Shown: piece after piece, positions 37,234 through 46,381 of the stretch
Layout: the number at the start of each line of letters is the position of its first letter
Position numbering within the stretch: the stretch's first letter is position 1
Source: Rossellomorea pakistanensis
Lineage (GTDB): Bacteria > Bacillota > Bacilli > Bacillales > Bacillaceae_B
Assembly (NCBI RefSeq): GCF_016908495.1
Contig: NZ_JAFBDZ010000001.1
Location: 806,001-870,000 of the forward strand
Direction of reading: 5' to 3'
Length of the DNA stretch: 64,000 nt
Program-made: the position numbers and the translations under genes
Notes under the pieces: model-generated
What the model saw: only the letters and a program-made list of their open reading frames with translations
Database searches by the model: none
Told to the model about the DNA's origin: nothing

Positions 37234-37908
37234 CTAAAGTGGACCTGAAATTCCTTGTTTACGAATCATTATAAAGTGAGCTCCCATTAGCCCAAGAAGT
37301 GCTGCAGGTAAGAAGAATACATGAATCGCAAAGAAACGAGTCAGCGTTTGTGCACCAACAATGTCTGCATCTCCTGCTAATAGCATTTTCACTTGCTCAC
37401 CAATGAATGGTGTTGCTCCAGCGATCTCTAAACCTACCTTTGTAGCGAATAGCGCTTTCATATCCCAAGGTAATAAATAACCTGTGAAACCTAAACCAAG
37501 CATAACGAAGAAGATTAAAACTCCAACTACCCAGTTTAACTCACGAGGTTTTTTGTATGCTCCTTGGAAGAATACACGCAATGTATGTAAGAACATCATT
37601 ACAATAACCAAGCTTGCTCCCCAATGGTGCATACCGCGGACAATTTGCCCAAATGCGACTTCATTTTGCAAGTAATAGACAGATTCCCAAGCGTTTTTAA
37701 TATCTGGAACATAGTACATTGTTAAGAACATCCCAGATAAGATTTGAATTACGGTTATGAAGAATGTAAGACCCCCAAAACAGTAAACGAACGCAGAGAA
37801 ATGATGCGCTGGGTTTACGTGTTCAGGAACTTCATGGTCCGCAATGTCGCGCCACATAGGCGTAATGTCCAAACGCTCGTCAACCCAATCATAGATTTTG
37901 TTTAGCAC
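37234..37908 (-). CDS. qcrB: Menaquinol:cytochrome c reductase, cytochrome b6 subunit
   Basis: A 224-residue, four-helix cytochrome b6. The heme ligands are in RGMHHWGAS and FLHTLRVF, and in FFAIHVFFLP and MGAHF. The N-terminal Cys in FVYCFGGLTF is where a third heme binds covalently in the b6 family. It passes electrons from menaquinol across the membrane. It lies between qcrA and qcrC. Confidence 0.97.
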   Translation of the reverse strand: MLNKIYDWVDERLDITPMWRDIADHEVPEHVNPAHHFSAFVYCFGGLTFFITVIQILSGMFLTMYYVPDIKNAWESVYYLQNEVAFGQIVRGMHHWGASLVIVMMFLHTLRVFFQGAYKKPRELNWVVGVLIFFVMLGLGFTGYLLPWDMKALFATKVGLEIAGATPFIGEQVKMLLAGDADIVGAQTLTRFFAIHVFFLPAALLGLMGAHFIMIRKQGISGPL

Positions 37909-37921
37909 TGATTACGCCCCC

Positions 37922-38431
37922 TTACTTAACGTATTTATTTGGTTCTGGTTGGCCCAAATAAAGAATTCCATCTTTTTCTTTTGTTGGATATGAATCCAAC
38001 GGACCAAGCGGTGGTGTTCCAGGTACATTTTTACCATTTTTATGGTATAAACCACCATGGCATGGGCAGTAGAACATATTTTCATTGTTCTTATCTCCAT
38101 TCCAGTTTACAGTACAACCTAAGTGCTTACATACAGGAGAAAGGGCAATTACTTCCCCTTCTTTGTTCTTGAACACCCAAGCCGTTTGTGTAACCGTTGA
38201 TGTGTACCAGGCATCTTTTTGTTCGTATTCAAAGTCGACACGAACAGGTGTACTCGTTAATTCAGCTACTTTTTGTTTAGTTGCTCTAAATTTTCCGCTA
38301 GCTTCCGCTTTCAACATTGGATCTACTGCAAATCGAACCATCGGCATCAGCATTCCAGCAGCCATGAAACCGCCTACACCAGTAAGCGTATAGTTAAGGA
38401 ATTGACGTCTTGATACACGTTGTTTGCTCAT
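37922..38431 (-). CDS. qcrA: Menaquinol:cytochrome c reductase, Rieske iron-sulfur subunit
   Basis: The 169-residue start at 38431 has GAGGGGGG upstream; 17 codons of further frame are non-coding. The N-terminus MSKQRVSRRQF carries a twin-arginine motif before a membrane segment (about 16-36). The [2Fe-2S] ligands are in CKHLGC and CPCHGG (Cys and His) with the Pro loop PGTPPLGPL. It takes electrons from menaquinol and passes them to the cytochrome c domain. It starts the qcr operon. Confidence 0.97.
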   Translation of the reverse strand: MSKQRVSRRQFLNYTLTGVGGFMAAGMLMPMVRFAVDPMLKAEASGKFRATKQKVAELTSTPVRVDFEYEQKDAWYTSTVTQTAWVFKNKEGEVIALSPVCKHLGCTVNWNGDKNNENMFYCPCHGGLYHKNGKNVPGTPPLGPLDSYPTKEKDGILYLGQPEPNKYVK

Positions 38432-38584
38432 CCTTTTCCCCCCTCTATCGTAAGGTAAGTCCAACGGACATTTTTCGCACAAATATAAAACTAGGACATA
38501 ACTATGATATATTAATCTTTATCCAAGGTCAATATATCAACAATTTAAAACATGGCAACTATGTGACGTTTTTTACCTTTACTA

Positions 38585-39043
38585 TTACATTTGCCATTTT
38601 TGTACTATAACATTCAATAATTGTTTAACTTGGTCTTCCATTATAGAATGTTTGTACTGCTCATCTAAGTTTTCTAACGGAATTGACGGAATCCAAATAA
38701 GAGAATCCTCTATAGTATGCCCTTTATTCTTCCAATCACTGTCAGAAGTTAAGTAGAAAACATGTTTTGTTCCATTCTCCTTTATACTGTTTGTCCAATC
38801 TAATAGTCTTTCAGCATCATTACTACCATAAGTACCCTTCAAGTATGTAAATGATGGATACAATAGGATTCTTCCTTTAAACTGATGTTCTAAGTGACTC
38901 GTTAATAGGGTAATAAATTCCCCTTGTGCAGCTGCAGCCTTCATACCCTCATTAAAATCAATCGGCAGTAATGGTATAACTGCGGTGTCTATATATTGTT
39001 TCTCTTTTAAATACATTTCAATATCTTTTGCATTCCAATTCAT
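38585..39043 (-). CDS. ypiF: YpiF family protein (DUF2487)
   Basis: A 152-residue cytosolic protein. It matches YpiF: MNWNAKDIEMYLKEKQYIDT, VIPLLPIDFNEGMKAAAAQG, and FYLTSDSDWK near residue 100. It probably has a flavodoxin- or Rossmann-like fold, judged from its alternating pattern. Function unknown. It lies between ypiB and qcrA as in B. subtilis. Confidence 0.87.
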   Translation of the reverse strand: MNWNAKDIEMYLKEKQYIDTAVIPLLPIDFNEGMKAAAAQGEFITLLTSHLEHQFKGRILLYPSFTYLKGTYGSNDAERLLDWTNSIKENGTKHVFYLTSDSDWKNKGHTIEDSLIWIPSIPLENLDEQYKHSIMEDQVKQLLNVIVQKWQM

Positions 39044-39315
39044 AAGTTCATCCCTTTCATTCTATTTCAATGACTATCATACCATTTCAATCCAATACAA
39101 AAAAGAATAATAAGGGGATATTGTTTATGTCCAAAAACCAAAAAAAGGTATTCCATTACATGAAATAAAAATGCAGTCGGCTGGAATAAATCAAACCATG
39201 AAGGAAAGGCGGCCTTTCCATCATGACTTAGCTTAGACTTTTTAGGTTTTACCACTTGAGCTAGATTAGAGCCAAAATTATAGACATGTTTGCTTATAGT
39301 TTTTATACACACTAA

Positions 39316-39349
39316 AAAAGATTGACCCAAACTAGGGTCAATCTTTTTA
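39316..39349 (-). terminator. Terminator of ypiA-ypiB
   Basis: A 9-bp stem GATTGACCC / GGGTCAATC with a 6-base loop followed by TTTTTTAG on the minus strand. The 310-bp gap from here to ypiF has no gene I can support. Confidence 0.92.
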
Positions 39350-39353
39350 TCCT

Positions 39354-39899
39354 TTATTTTGTTTGCAACTCACTTAATTTTTTGGCCAATCGTTCAAACT
39401 CGTCTTTATCTTGGCGATCTAGTGAGTCATCAATAGCTTTCAAAAGTTTTTCTTTATGAAATGTTTCAATGCTATGTTCTAAAAGCTGTTCTGCAATAAT
39501 GCGGTCTTTTTCATTTATTTGAAGATATTTTGGCATAAACGGGTTATCTTCTAAAACCGCAGCATATTGATAAGAAGCATTCGCTTTATTAAAGTTTAAC
39601 TGAATATAAATATCCTCATCACGGTTTAAGCGAATATCATGAAATGATTTTTCTGCATCTGTTGTCATAATATTTTCTTTATAGAATCGGAACGGTACAT
39701 CTTCAACACAGTGAGTCGACATCACTAAACCACGCGGGCAATACTGTGCCTCTTCAACGAAATGCACTTTCTTCATCAATTGATCATGACTCATTAAATA
39801 ATTAAGTATCCAAACACATTCTCTTCTTTTTAATTGGTAACGGTTTAAAAACCATCGGATAAAATCTTTCTTCTCGTTGACAGATACAGGGGTAGCCAT
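39354..39899 (-). CDS. ypiB: UPF0302 protein YpiB
   Basis: A 181-residue protein with start at 39899 set by GAGGAGGGAAAG; eleven more codons in frame cover that site. The ReoM/IReB-like helical family signature appears: [28 protein letters not shown], and [17 protein letters not shown]. The C-terminal 50 residues are a separate charged helical domain. In B. subtilis YpiB is a UPF0302 member of unknown role; it is 45 bp after ypiA and likely in the same operon. Confidence 0.92.
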   Translation of the reverse strand: MATPVSVNEKKDFIRWFLNRYQLKRRECVWILNYLMSHDQLMKKVHFVEEAQYCPRGLVMSTHCVEDVPFRFYKENIMTTDAEKSFHDIRLNRDEDIYIQLNFNKANASYQYAAVLEDNPFMPKYLQINEKDRIIAEQLLEHSIETFHKEKLLKAIDDSLDRQDKDEFERLAKKLSELQTK

Positions 39900-39944
39900 T
39901 TCTTTCCCTCCTCTGTATTTATTGGCGTTCATTTATTAGTTTGT

Positions 39945-41204
39945 TTACTCTTGAAGTCTCTCTAAAATTGATAATACTTCATCATTTGACGGTTGTTTAT
40001 TCAGAAGCTGTTGATAAATCTTCATTGCCTCCTGATGACGTCCTTCCTCAACCAAGAAGTCTCCATATTCTTTAAGAAACTCTGGGTGTTCTTTAAAGAA
40101 AGTATATGCACGCTGGTACTGTTTTAATGCATCCTTATAATTTTCTACACCCTGATTTGCAACAGCCGAATCCCAATATAACTGGGGGTCCTCTTCTCCC
40201 TCATTTTCAATGATATTAACAATCTCGAGTATATCTTCAAAACGATCTTGTTTTTGGAATAGTTTATTTAAAGTAAGGGCAGCATCTAAATAACCTTGAT
40301 CAATGGCTAAAGATTCTCTTAATAATTTCTCTGCTTCTTCCTCTTCCCCTAACTTTAAAGCAATCTTTCCTCCGAAGAAATACATTTCTTTATTATATTC
40401 ATCATGCTTTATACCCTCTTTTATCGTTTGAAGACTGTTTTTCAAATCCTCTTCTCTCTCATACGCTTTAGCCAAAAGAAGGTAGACCGAATGATAATCT
40501 GGATCAAGTTCCTTCACTGCATTAAATTTTTCGATTGCCTTTTGATAAAATCCTGCTTGAAATGCAGTAAAAGCGTACCCGAAGAGGGTATTAATTTCTA
40601 AATGATCCTCCAAAGCCTCTTCGTATTGAATAAGTGCTTCTTCAAATGCCCCGCCAGCACTTAGAGATTCTGCAATTCGTTGGTTAATTTGAACCCCTGC
40701 CACTTCCTTCATATCTGCTTTTATTAGCTCTTGATAATGACGTAAGGCTTCTAAAAACCTTCCTGTTTCCGAATATAGCTCTCCTAATGCAAAATCGATG
40801 ATAGGCTCATAAGGTAAAATTGATTTCGCTTTTATAAGCTTCTGTTCACTTACCTCGAAAAGCCCCTGCATCTGATATAGATCTGCTAACAAAAGCAATG
40901 CTCTCGGATATTCAGGATCTTTCTCATTTAGCCCTGATAATAATGACATTGCCTCTTCCTCGTTATTCATTTCTACAAGGGTTTCAGCAAGCAAGACTAC
41001 TAATTCCCCTTCTCCAGGGAATTTTTTCAACAAGCCTTCAAACAATTCTTTGGCTTCTTCTAAAAAACCTAAATGATAGAGCTCTTCTGCCAAGTAAAAT
41101 TTATCTTCATCTGTCCCTAGACTTTTAACTCTTTTATAATATTTCTCCGCTTCTTTTAAATTTCCCTCTTCCAAGGTTGAAATCATTTTCTCTACATAAT
41201 TCAT
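39945..41204 (-). CDS. ypiA: TPR-repeat protein YpiA
   Basis: A 419-residue protein almost entirely of tetratricopeptide repeats (about 10-12 units, e.g. PYEPIIDFALGELYSETGRF, IEKFNAVKELDPDYHSVYLL, GENYKD-type ALKQYQRAYTFFKEHPEF). The ATG at 41204 follows AAAGGGATTTG; an upstream ATG nine codons back lacks a site. TPR arrays bind partner proteins; the partners are unknown. It is acidic overall. It matches YpiA of B. subtilis in size and place. Confidence 0.92.
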   Translation of the reverse strand: MNYVEKMISTLEEGNLKEAEKYYKRVKSLGTDEDKFYLAEELYHLGFLEEAKELFEGLLKKFPGEGELVVLLAETLVEMNNEEEAMSLLSGLNEKDPEYPRALLLLADLYQMQGLFEVSEQKLIKAKSILPYEPIIDFALGELYSETGRFLEALRHYQELIKADMKEVAGVQINQRIAESLSAGGAFEEALIQYEEALEDHLEINTLFGYAFTAFQAGFYQKAIEKFNAVKELDPDYHSVYLLLAKAYEREEDLKNSLQTIKEGIKHDEYNKEMYFFGGKIALKLGEEEEAEKLLRESLAIDQGYLDAALTLNKLFQKQDRFEDILEIVNIIENEGEEDPQLYWDSAVANQGVENYKDALKQYQRAYTFFKEHPEFLKEYGDFLVEEGRHQEAMKIYQQLLNKQPSNDEVLSILERLQE

Positions 41205-41284
41205 TACAAATCCCTTTCTTTGATGCATCATTTTTTTTGCTGTTTTCGCATACTTCAGTGTGTTTGATGTTAGAAGTGAATGAT

Positions 41285-41371
41285 CGGACTAAGAACCAAT
41301 TGGCGATTTTCCAATTGCTTTATTGATAAGACCTTCACCTTGTAAAAACAACACTCTTCATGAATAGAGTA
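41285..41371 (+). repeat. Intergenic repeat, copy A (pair with 53236-53310)
   Basis: CGGACT, CAATTGGCGATT and CCAATTGCTT occur in order, then after a gap AACAACACTCTTCATGAATAG. The same blocks, in the same order, occur on the opposite strand at 53236-53310. The right end overlaps the terminator of the next gene. Confidence 0.45.
41343..41370 (-). terminator. Terminator of the amidohydrolase-like gene
   Basis: ACTCTAT-TCATGA-AGAGT forms a short palindrome, and GTTGTTTTTAC follows on the minus strand. The stem is imperfect. Confidence 0.55.
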
Positions 41372-41374
41372 TTT

Positions 41375-42271
41375 TTATTTGAAGAATCCTGGTATATCAA
41401 TCCTTAGTTCTTCTCCTTCACCAGGATAGAAAAACATTTGATCGTATAACTTTAACACTTTACCTTTATTAACGGACAGCATAATCCTATTCATATCATA
41501 ATGAAATGTAGGTTCTTCATCAAGATTTTGATTTGATTCGATTTCATAAAGGTTATAACTAACTTCTCCACCGACTAAAAAATTCCCTCTTTTCGGGTAA
41601 ATTCCAAGTTTTTTCAGAGTCATGAGGGATAGTGGGGTTTTTTGTGGAATTTCGTCGATTAAATGCGGAAGCTTCTCTTTTATGAACAACTTTTCCCAAA
41701 ATTCGATCTTTTTCTTCCTCTTTTTCACGTCGACATTTGTCATTAATTTAGGTGCAAAAGTAATAGGATATCCAAATGATGCTTCTTTAATCCACCCCCA
41801 TGGAATATTACTTAAATCCGCATCATGGTCCCAAATCAGAAAGATTACCGGGATTTTGTTCTTTTTACATTTACGGATTAAGTCAGGTGTTAGAAGATGT
41901 GCGGGACATTCTAATCCAATAACATAATCTATTGGACTATTGATTAGAGAGGTTCTCAGCTTTTTTAATTGAAGTTCAAATTGTGATAAGAAAGTTATAG
42001 AGAAGGTCGTTAAAAACGTAGTACAGCCTTTTGAAAGAAATGTTTCCTTGTAGTACTCCTTTTGCTCTATATGGTTTTGATATAATGGAAAATGAAGATC
42101 AGCCATTACGTGTACAGGTGACATAAGGAAAGGTGATACATTCATTCGAATATGGTTATAATATCGAAAGTCTTTCCTGAGAGATTGGATACGATTTTCT
42201 TTAATGAGGATTGAATTCTGTATGATTTCATTATCAACAATCCATTTAGCTTGATCAATAATATAGGACAT
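41375..42271 (-). CDS. Amidohydrolase-like protein, metal ligands apparently lost
   Basis: Of the candidate starts, the ATG at 42271 has the best spacing to GGGGGAG. The 298-residue product begins like a metal-dependent amidohydrolase (AKWIVDNEIIQNSILIKENRI, then a stretch around VHVMADLHFP). The usual HxH pair after the first strand is not there (DLHFPLY), and later blocks (IPVIFLIWDHDADLSNIPWG) match only loosely. It may be a catalytically dead relative or bind a ligand. It has no counterpart at this place in B. subtilis. Confidence 0.6.
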   Translation of the reverse strand: MSYIIDQAKWIVDNEIIQNSILIKENRIQSLRKDFRYYNHIRMNVSPFLMSPVHVMADLHFPLYQNHIEQKEYYKETFLSKGCTTFLTTFSITFLSQFELQLKKLRTSLINSPIDYVIGLECPAHLLTPDLIRKCKKNKIPVIFLIWDHDADLSNIPWGWIKEASFGYPITFAPKLMTNVDVKKRKKKIEFWEKLFIKEKLPHLIDEIPQKTPLSLMTLKKLGIYPKRGNFLVGGEVSYNLYEIESNQNLDEEPTFHYDMNRIMLSVNKGKVLKLYDQMFFYPGEGEELRIDIPGFFK

Positions 42272-42367
42272 AGTCATATCTCCCCCTGTATTCTTGTCTA
42301 AATTCATACTTATTAGACAAGCTATGATAAAAACAGTGGAGAAAGAACAGTAAACTAATAAAGACTT

Positions 42368-42405
42368 AAAAAAGGAAGAAACCCCATTGGATATCTTCCT
42401 TTTTT
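42368..42405 (-). terminator. Terminator of the aro-tyr supraoperon
   Basis: AAAAAAGGAAGA pairs with TCTTCCTTTTTT across a 14-base loop, with further T residues on the minus strand, just after aroA. Confidence 0.85.
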
Positions 42406-42420
42406 CTCACCTCTATTTTA

Positions 42421-43710
42421 TTAAAGCAAGGAATTTACATCTGCAAAAAACTCTGGATAGGAGATTTTTACACACTCATGGTCTTTTAAGTAAACATCTC
42501 CATCTGCAATTAATGCAGCAATGGCCATTGTCATGCCAATGCGGTGATCATGCCATGATTTCACTTTTCCGCCATGTAGATTTGTCTTTCCATGAATAAT
42601 CATCCCATCATCAGTTGCTTCGATTTCAGCCCCTAGCTCTCTTAATTCATTTACGATGGCATCTATTCGATTCGTTTCTTTTACCTTTAATTCTTCTGCA
42701 TCTTTGATAACAGTTGTTCCATCAGCTTGTGTTGCAAGCAGTGCGATGACAGGTAGTTCATCAATCAATGTTGGAATCATGTTCCCGCTAATTTCAATCC
42801 CCTTCAATGAAGAAGATTGAATGGTAATGGTCCCCGTTTTCTCTGATTGATCATCATTCTGTTCTTGAACATGAATAGTTGCTCCCATTCTTTCTAAAAC
42901 ATCTATAATCCCAGTTCTTGTTGGGTTAAGCCCAACTAACGGAAGTTCTAGTTTACTATTAGGAACAATGGCTCCTGCTACTAAAAAGAAGGCGGCAGAA
43001 GAAATATCACCAGGTACCAACACATTAGTTCCTTTTAATTGTTGGCCACCAGGAATTTGAATTGTATTGTTTTGTGAATGCACTTCGCCTCCGAATTGTT
43101 CAATCATTAATTCTGTATGGTTTCTTGTAGGCGCAGGTTCAACTAAAACAGTCGTTCCTTTTGCTTGCAGAGCAGCCAACATTAATGATGATTTTACTTG
43201 GGCACTAGCAACAGGTAGTTTATATTCAATAGCTTCGATAGCTGTTCCTCTTATTGATATTGGTGTAAACTGACCATCTTCTCTTCCATCAATTATTGCC
43301 CCGAATTTCCTTAACGGCTCTGTTACACGTTTCATTGGTCGTTTTGCAATCGAATCATCTCCAATTATAACGCTATGAAAAGGAAGTCCGGCAAGTATTC
43401 CAAGCATAAGTCTAGTGGTGGTACCGGAATTACCGACATTTAAAATGTTCATTGGTTCCTTTAAGTGATCCCAGCCCTTTCCGTGAACATGAATCTTACC
43501 GTTCTTTTCTTCGATTTCGACGCCCATCTCTTTAAAACAATGGATTGTATTAAGGCAGTCTTCTCCCTTTAAAAAGTTATGTATAACCGTTTCCCCATTG
43601 GCTACGGAACCAAACATCACCGCTCTATGAGAAATCGATTTATCACCAGGAACCTTTAAGGACCCATTCAATCCTTGAACCTGCTGACTTAACTTCATTT
43701 CACTTTGCAT
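42421..43710 (-). CDS. aroA: 3-phosphoshikimate 1-carboxyvinyltransferase (EPSP synthase)
   Basis: A 429-residue enzyme named aroE in B. subtilis. It carries [15 protein letters not shown] at about 20-34, the PEP-site [14 protein letters not shown] near 92, [11 protein letters not shown] near 123, and the C-terminal [16 protein letters not shown]. The ATG follows AAGGAGG at 8 bases. It makes EPSP from shikimate phosphate and PEP and is the last gene of the operon. Confidence 0.97.
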   Translation of the reverse strand: MQSEMKLSQQVQGLNGSLKVPGDKSISHRAVMFGSVANGETVIHNFLKGEDCLNTIHCFKEMGVEIEEKNGKIHVHGKGWDHLKEPMNILNVGNSGTTTRLMLGILAGLPFHSVIIGDDSIAKRPMKRVTEPLRKFGAIIDGREDGQFTPISIRGTAIEAIEYKLPVASAQVKSSLMLAALQAKGTTVLVEPAPTRNHTELMIEQFGGEVHSQNNTIQIPGGQQLKGTNVLVPGDISSAAFFLVAGAIVPNSKLELPLVGLNPTRTGIIDVLERMGATIHVQEQNDDQSEKTGTITIQSSSLKGIEISGNMIPTLIDELPVIALLATQADGTTVIKDAEELKVKETNRIDAIVNELRELGAEIEATDDGMIIHGKTNLHGGKVKSWHDHRIGMTMAIAALIADGDVYLKDHECVKISYPEFFADVNSLL

Positions 43711-43723
43711 ATTACAAGCCTCC

Positions 43724-44827
43724 TTAAGCTAAAAACATTTCATATCCTGTTTTGTGATTAAGGCATGTTCTCGCTCTTTCACGATCGCCATCGGTTTGAA
43801 AGCTCAGCACCATAACACCATAAATGTCTTCTCTTGTTTCTAAAATTCGTATATTGGTAAGACTTATCCGTTCTTCTGCAAGATATCCTGTCACCTCTGA
43901 AATCACACCAGGGTAATCTGGTACATCTATATATAAATCATAAAAGGATGGAATGGCTCCTTTATCCTTTGCAGGCAGCTCATCCCTAAACGATTTCGCT
44001 TCTTGAAAATATTGTTGGATGGCTTCTTCATTGCCAGTATAAATCATTTGTTGAATTAAGTTCATTTCTTCATTCCATTGTTCCATTAAATGCAAGAGTA
44101 CCTCACGATTGTGAAGTGTAATATCTTTCCACATTACTGGATTAGAAGAAGCGATTCTTGTTATATCCCTAAATCCTCCAGCTGCTAAACGGCTTAAAAC
44201 CGGGTTCTTTTCATTTGAAAACTTCGCCTGATGCACTAATGATGCCGCGATGACATGAGGAAAATGACTGACAACACCTGTTAGTTCATCATGTTCTCTA
44301 GGATTCACAACTACAAACTTCGCAGAGGTTCCTTGTAGCCATTCACAAAGCTCCTCCTTCACTTCCTTCGTTGTTCCTTCAAATGGGGTAAGGAGATAGA
44401 AAGCATTTTCAAATAAGATTTTCTTCGCTGCAGATACACCACTTTTATGCGAACCAGCCATTGGATGTCCTCCAATAAAAGATATTCCTTTATTATTGAG
44501 GATACTAGCTGTCTTCATAATTTGTTCTTTCGTGCTCCCCGTGTCTGTAATGATGACATTCCTTTTAAGCTGAAAGGAGCTTAATTGCTTTACTAATATT
44601 TCGGTTTGAAATACTGGGGTGGAAAGAATGATTAAGTCCGCTGACTCAGCATCTAATTGAAATGAGTCTGATATTTCATCAATAATTCCCCTTGTTTGAG
44701 CTAAACGTTGTTCATTCACATTTAAATCATACCCTATTATTGTTGCCTCGGGATGCTTATCTTTTATACAGAGCCCGAGGGAGCCTCCGATCAAACCTAA
44801 TCCGACTATAAATACTTTGCCTTTCAT
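43724..44827 (-). CDS. tyrA: Prephenate dehydrogenase
   Basis: A 367-residue protein: NAD-binding [14 protein letters not shown] at the start, [13 protein letters not shown] with the catalytic His near 140, a helical dimer domain, and a C-terminal ACT domain (about 292-367, [19 protein letters not shown]) for feedback by tyrosine. It converts prephenate to hydroxyphenylpyruvate. It overlaps the end of hisC by 4 bases. Confidence 0.97.
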   Translation of the reverse strand: MKGKVFIVGLGLIGGSLGLCIKDKHPEATIIGYDLNVNEQRLAQTRGIIDEISDSFQLDAESADLIILSTPVFQTEILVKQLSSFQLKRNVIITDTGSTKEQIMKTASILNNKGISFIGGHPMAGSHKSGVSAAKKILFENAFYLLTPFEGTTKEVKEELCEWLQGTSAKFVVVNPREHDELTGVVSHFPHVIAASLVHQAKFSNEKNPVLSRLAAGGFRDITRIASSNPVMWKDITLHNREVLLHLMEQWNEEMNLIQQMIYTGNEEAIQQYFQEAKSFRDELPAKDKGAIPSFYDLYIDVPDYPGVISEVTGYLAEERISLTNIRILETREDIYGVMVLSFQTDGDRERARTCLNHKTGYEMFLA

Positions 44828-45939
44828 AGGCTCGCTTCCTGTTTAGCTTCTTTTATAAAATTTTTCATCTCTTCAATGACACCTTTATTCTCTTCCTCTG
44901 AACCAATTGTAACCCTAACACTCGTTGGAAAACCAAGAGCTTGCCCTGAACGGACAATATAACCTTTGCTAAGAAGAAATTGAAACACTTCGTCACCATT
45001 AACTCCAAAGTCAATTAAGATAAAATTTCCTTGCGAAGGGTAATAGAGTAGTCCTTCTTCATCACAAAATTGATAGAATCGTTCTAATCCTTGTTTATTA
45101 TTTTGTCTGCATTCGGCAATAAATTCTTGATCTTGAAGCGCGACAGCAGCTGCACCTTGACCTAAGGAATTATTATTAAATGGCTCTCTTAAGGGTTCTA
45201 ATTGACTAATAATTTCCTCGCTAGATATCGCGTATCCAACTCTAAACCCAGCCAATCCATAGGCTTTTGAAAATGTTCTTGTAACTAACAGATTAGGATA
45301 GATTTTTAAAAGTTCTAGTGAATCATAGTAATGATCCGCCACCACATATTCGTAGTAAGCTTCATCTAAAACTACTAAAACATGTTCAGGGACATTATCT
45401 AAAAACGAAATAATGTCCTTTTCCGTAATATAGGTGCCTGTTGGATTATTAGGACTGCACAACCAAACAACTGTTGTAGAGTTATCTATTTGTTCTAACA
45501 TTTCGTCTAAACGATGCTCACCCTTCGAATTCAGAGCGACCTCCCGAACTTCCGCCCCTTCAACGGTTGCATTATGTTTATATTGTGGAAATGTCGGTAT
45601 TGCCATAACCGTATTCTTTCCTGGTTGTAAGAGGGCTCTTGAAATCATCTGAATAATCTCATCAGAACCATTCCCAAGTAGAATCTGATTTAGATTCACG
45701 CCTAACTTAGAAGAGATCTTTGTCCGTAAATTCTTTGCATAACCATCAGGATAGATGGCGTGATTTAAATAAGAATCTCTTAAAAACACATCAACGAGTG
45801 AAGAGTAACCAAAAGGATTCTCATTTGAAGCAAGCTTCACTACTTTATCCAAGCCATATATTTCTTTTACCTCATCTATTGTTCTTCCTGGTTGATAAGC
45901 TTTTAAGCCTTTAATTTGCTTTTTCCAATCCACTGCCAA
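44824..45939 (-). CDS. hisC: Histidinol-phosphate / aromatic aminotransferase
   Basis: A 371-residue PLP enzyme of the HisC branch: VVKLASNENPFGYS, CSPNNPTGTYI, VLDEAYYEYV, and the PLP-binding lysine in TRTFSKAYGLAGFRVGYA near residue 228. In Bacillus HisC serves both histidine and tyrosine/phenylalanine synthesis, which suits its place before tyrA. In B. subtilis it follows trpA; here it follows aroH directly. Confidence 0.95.
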   Translation of the reverse strand: MAVDWKKQIKGLKAYQPGRTIDEVKEIYGLDKVVKLASNENPFGYSSLVDVFLRDSYLNHAIYPDGYAKNLRTKISSKLGVNLNQILLGNGSDEIIQMISRALLQPGKNTVMAIPTFPQYKHNATVEGAEVREVALNSKGEHRLDEMLEQIDNSTTVVWLCSPNNPTGTYITEKDIISFLDNVPEHVLVVLDEAYYEYVVADHYYDSLELLKIYPNLLVTRTFSKAYGLAGFRVGYAISSEEIISQLEPLREPFNNNSLGQGAAAVALQDQEFIAECRQNNKQGLERFYQFCDEEGLLYYPSQGNFILIDFGVNGDEVFQFLLSKGYIVRSGQALGFPTSVRVTIGSEEENKGVIEEMKNFIKEAKQEASL

Positions 45940-45990
45940 TCCTCCTTGATCTTTATGTGTTATTTAGTTCATAAATAAACTAAAACGACA

Positions 45991-46368
45991 TTAATTTGAT
46001 GTTTTATGTTTAATAAGATCCGGCCTTAATTTAATGGCCTCTTCTAAATAAACATGATGAATATCCTCTTGAGACTTGTTTGTATTATAATGAATCATCA
46101 CTCGAACACATCTTGCTAAGCTTTCTTCAACATCCATCTCTTGCATGCACATAACCGGAACATATGTCCAACCCGGAAATTTCCTTAATGCTTTTGCTGG
46201 AAACCCAGTTTGAATGTCAGAAGTAGCAGATATGAAAACAGAAGCAACATTGGCTGCTTCTATATCATTTTTAGCTATCATGGTTCGAATGAGTTTCTCT
46301 GTAGAATCAATAATTTGTGATTCATTATCCACATGAATCGTGATTGCTCCCCTGATTCCTCTGATCAT
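45991..46368 (-). CDS. aroH: Chorismate mutase, AroH class
   Basis: A 125-residue trimer-forming enzyme. IRGIRGAITI near the start contains the active-site Arg; PVMCMQEMDVEESLARCVRVMIH carries the Cys/Glu and Arg that line the other side of the active site. It turns chorismate into prephenate. It starts 13 bp after aroB and ends 51 bp before hisC, with no trp gene between. Confidence 0.96.
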   Translation of the reverse strand: MIRGIRGAITIHVDNESQIIDSTEKLIRTMIAKNDIEAANVASVFISATSDIQTGFPAKALRKFPGWTYVPVMCMQEMDVEESLARCVRVMIHYNTNKSQEDIHHVYLEEAIKLRPDLIKHKTSN

Positions 46369-46381
46369 GTCATTCTCCCCC

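Noticed and set aside
39067..39330. 87-codon frame on the minus strand between ypiB and ypiF
   Set aside because: It starts inside the ypiB terminator stem, has no ribosome-binding site and no recognisable family. Likely a chance frame.
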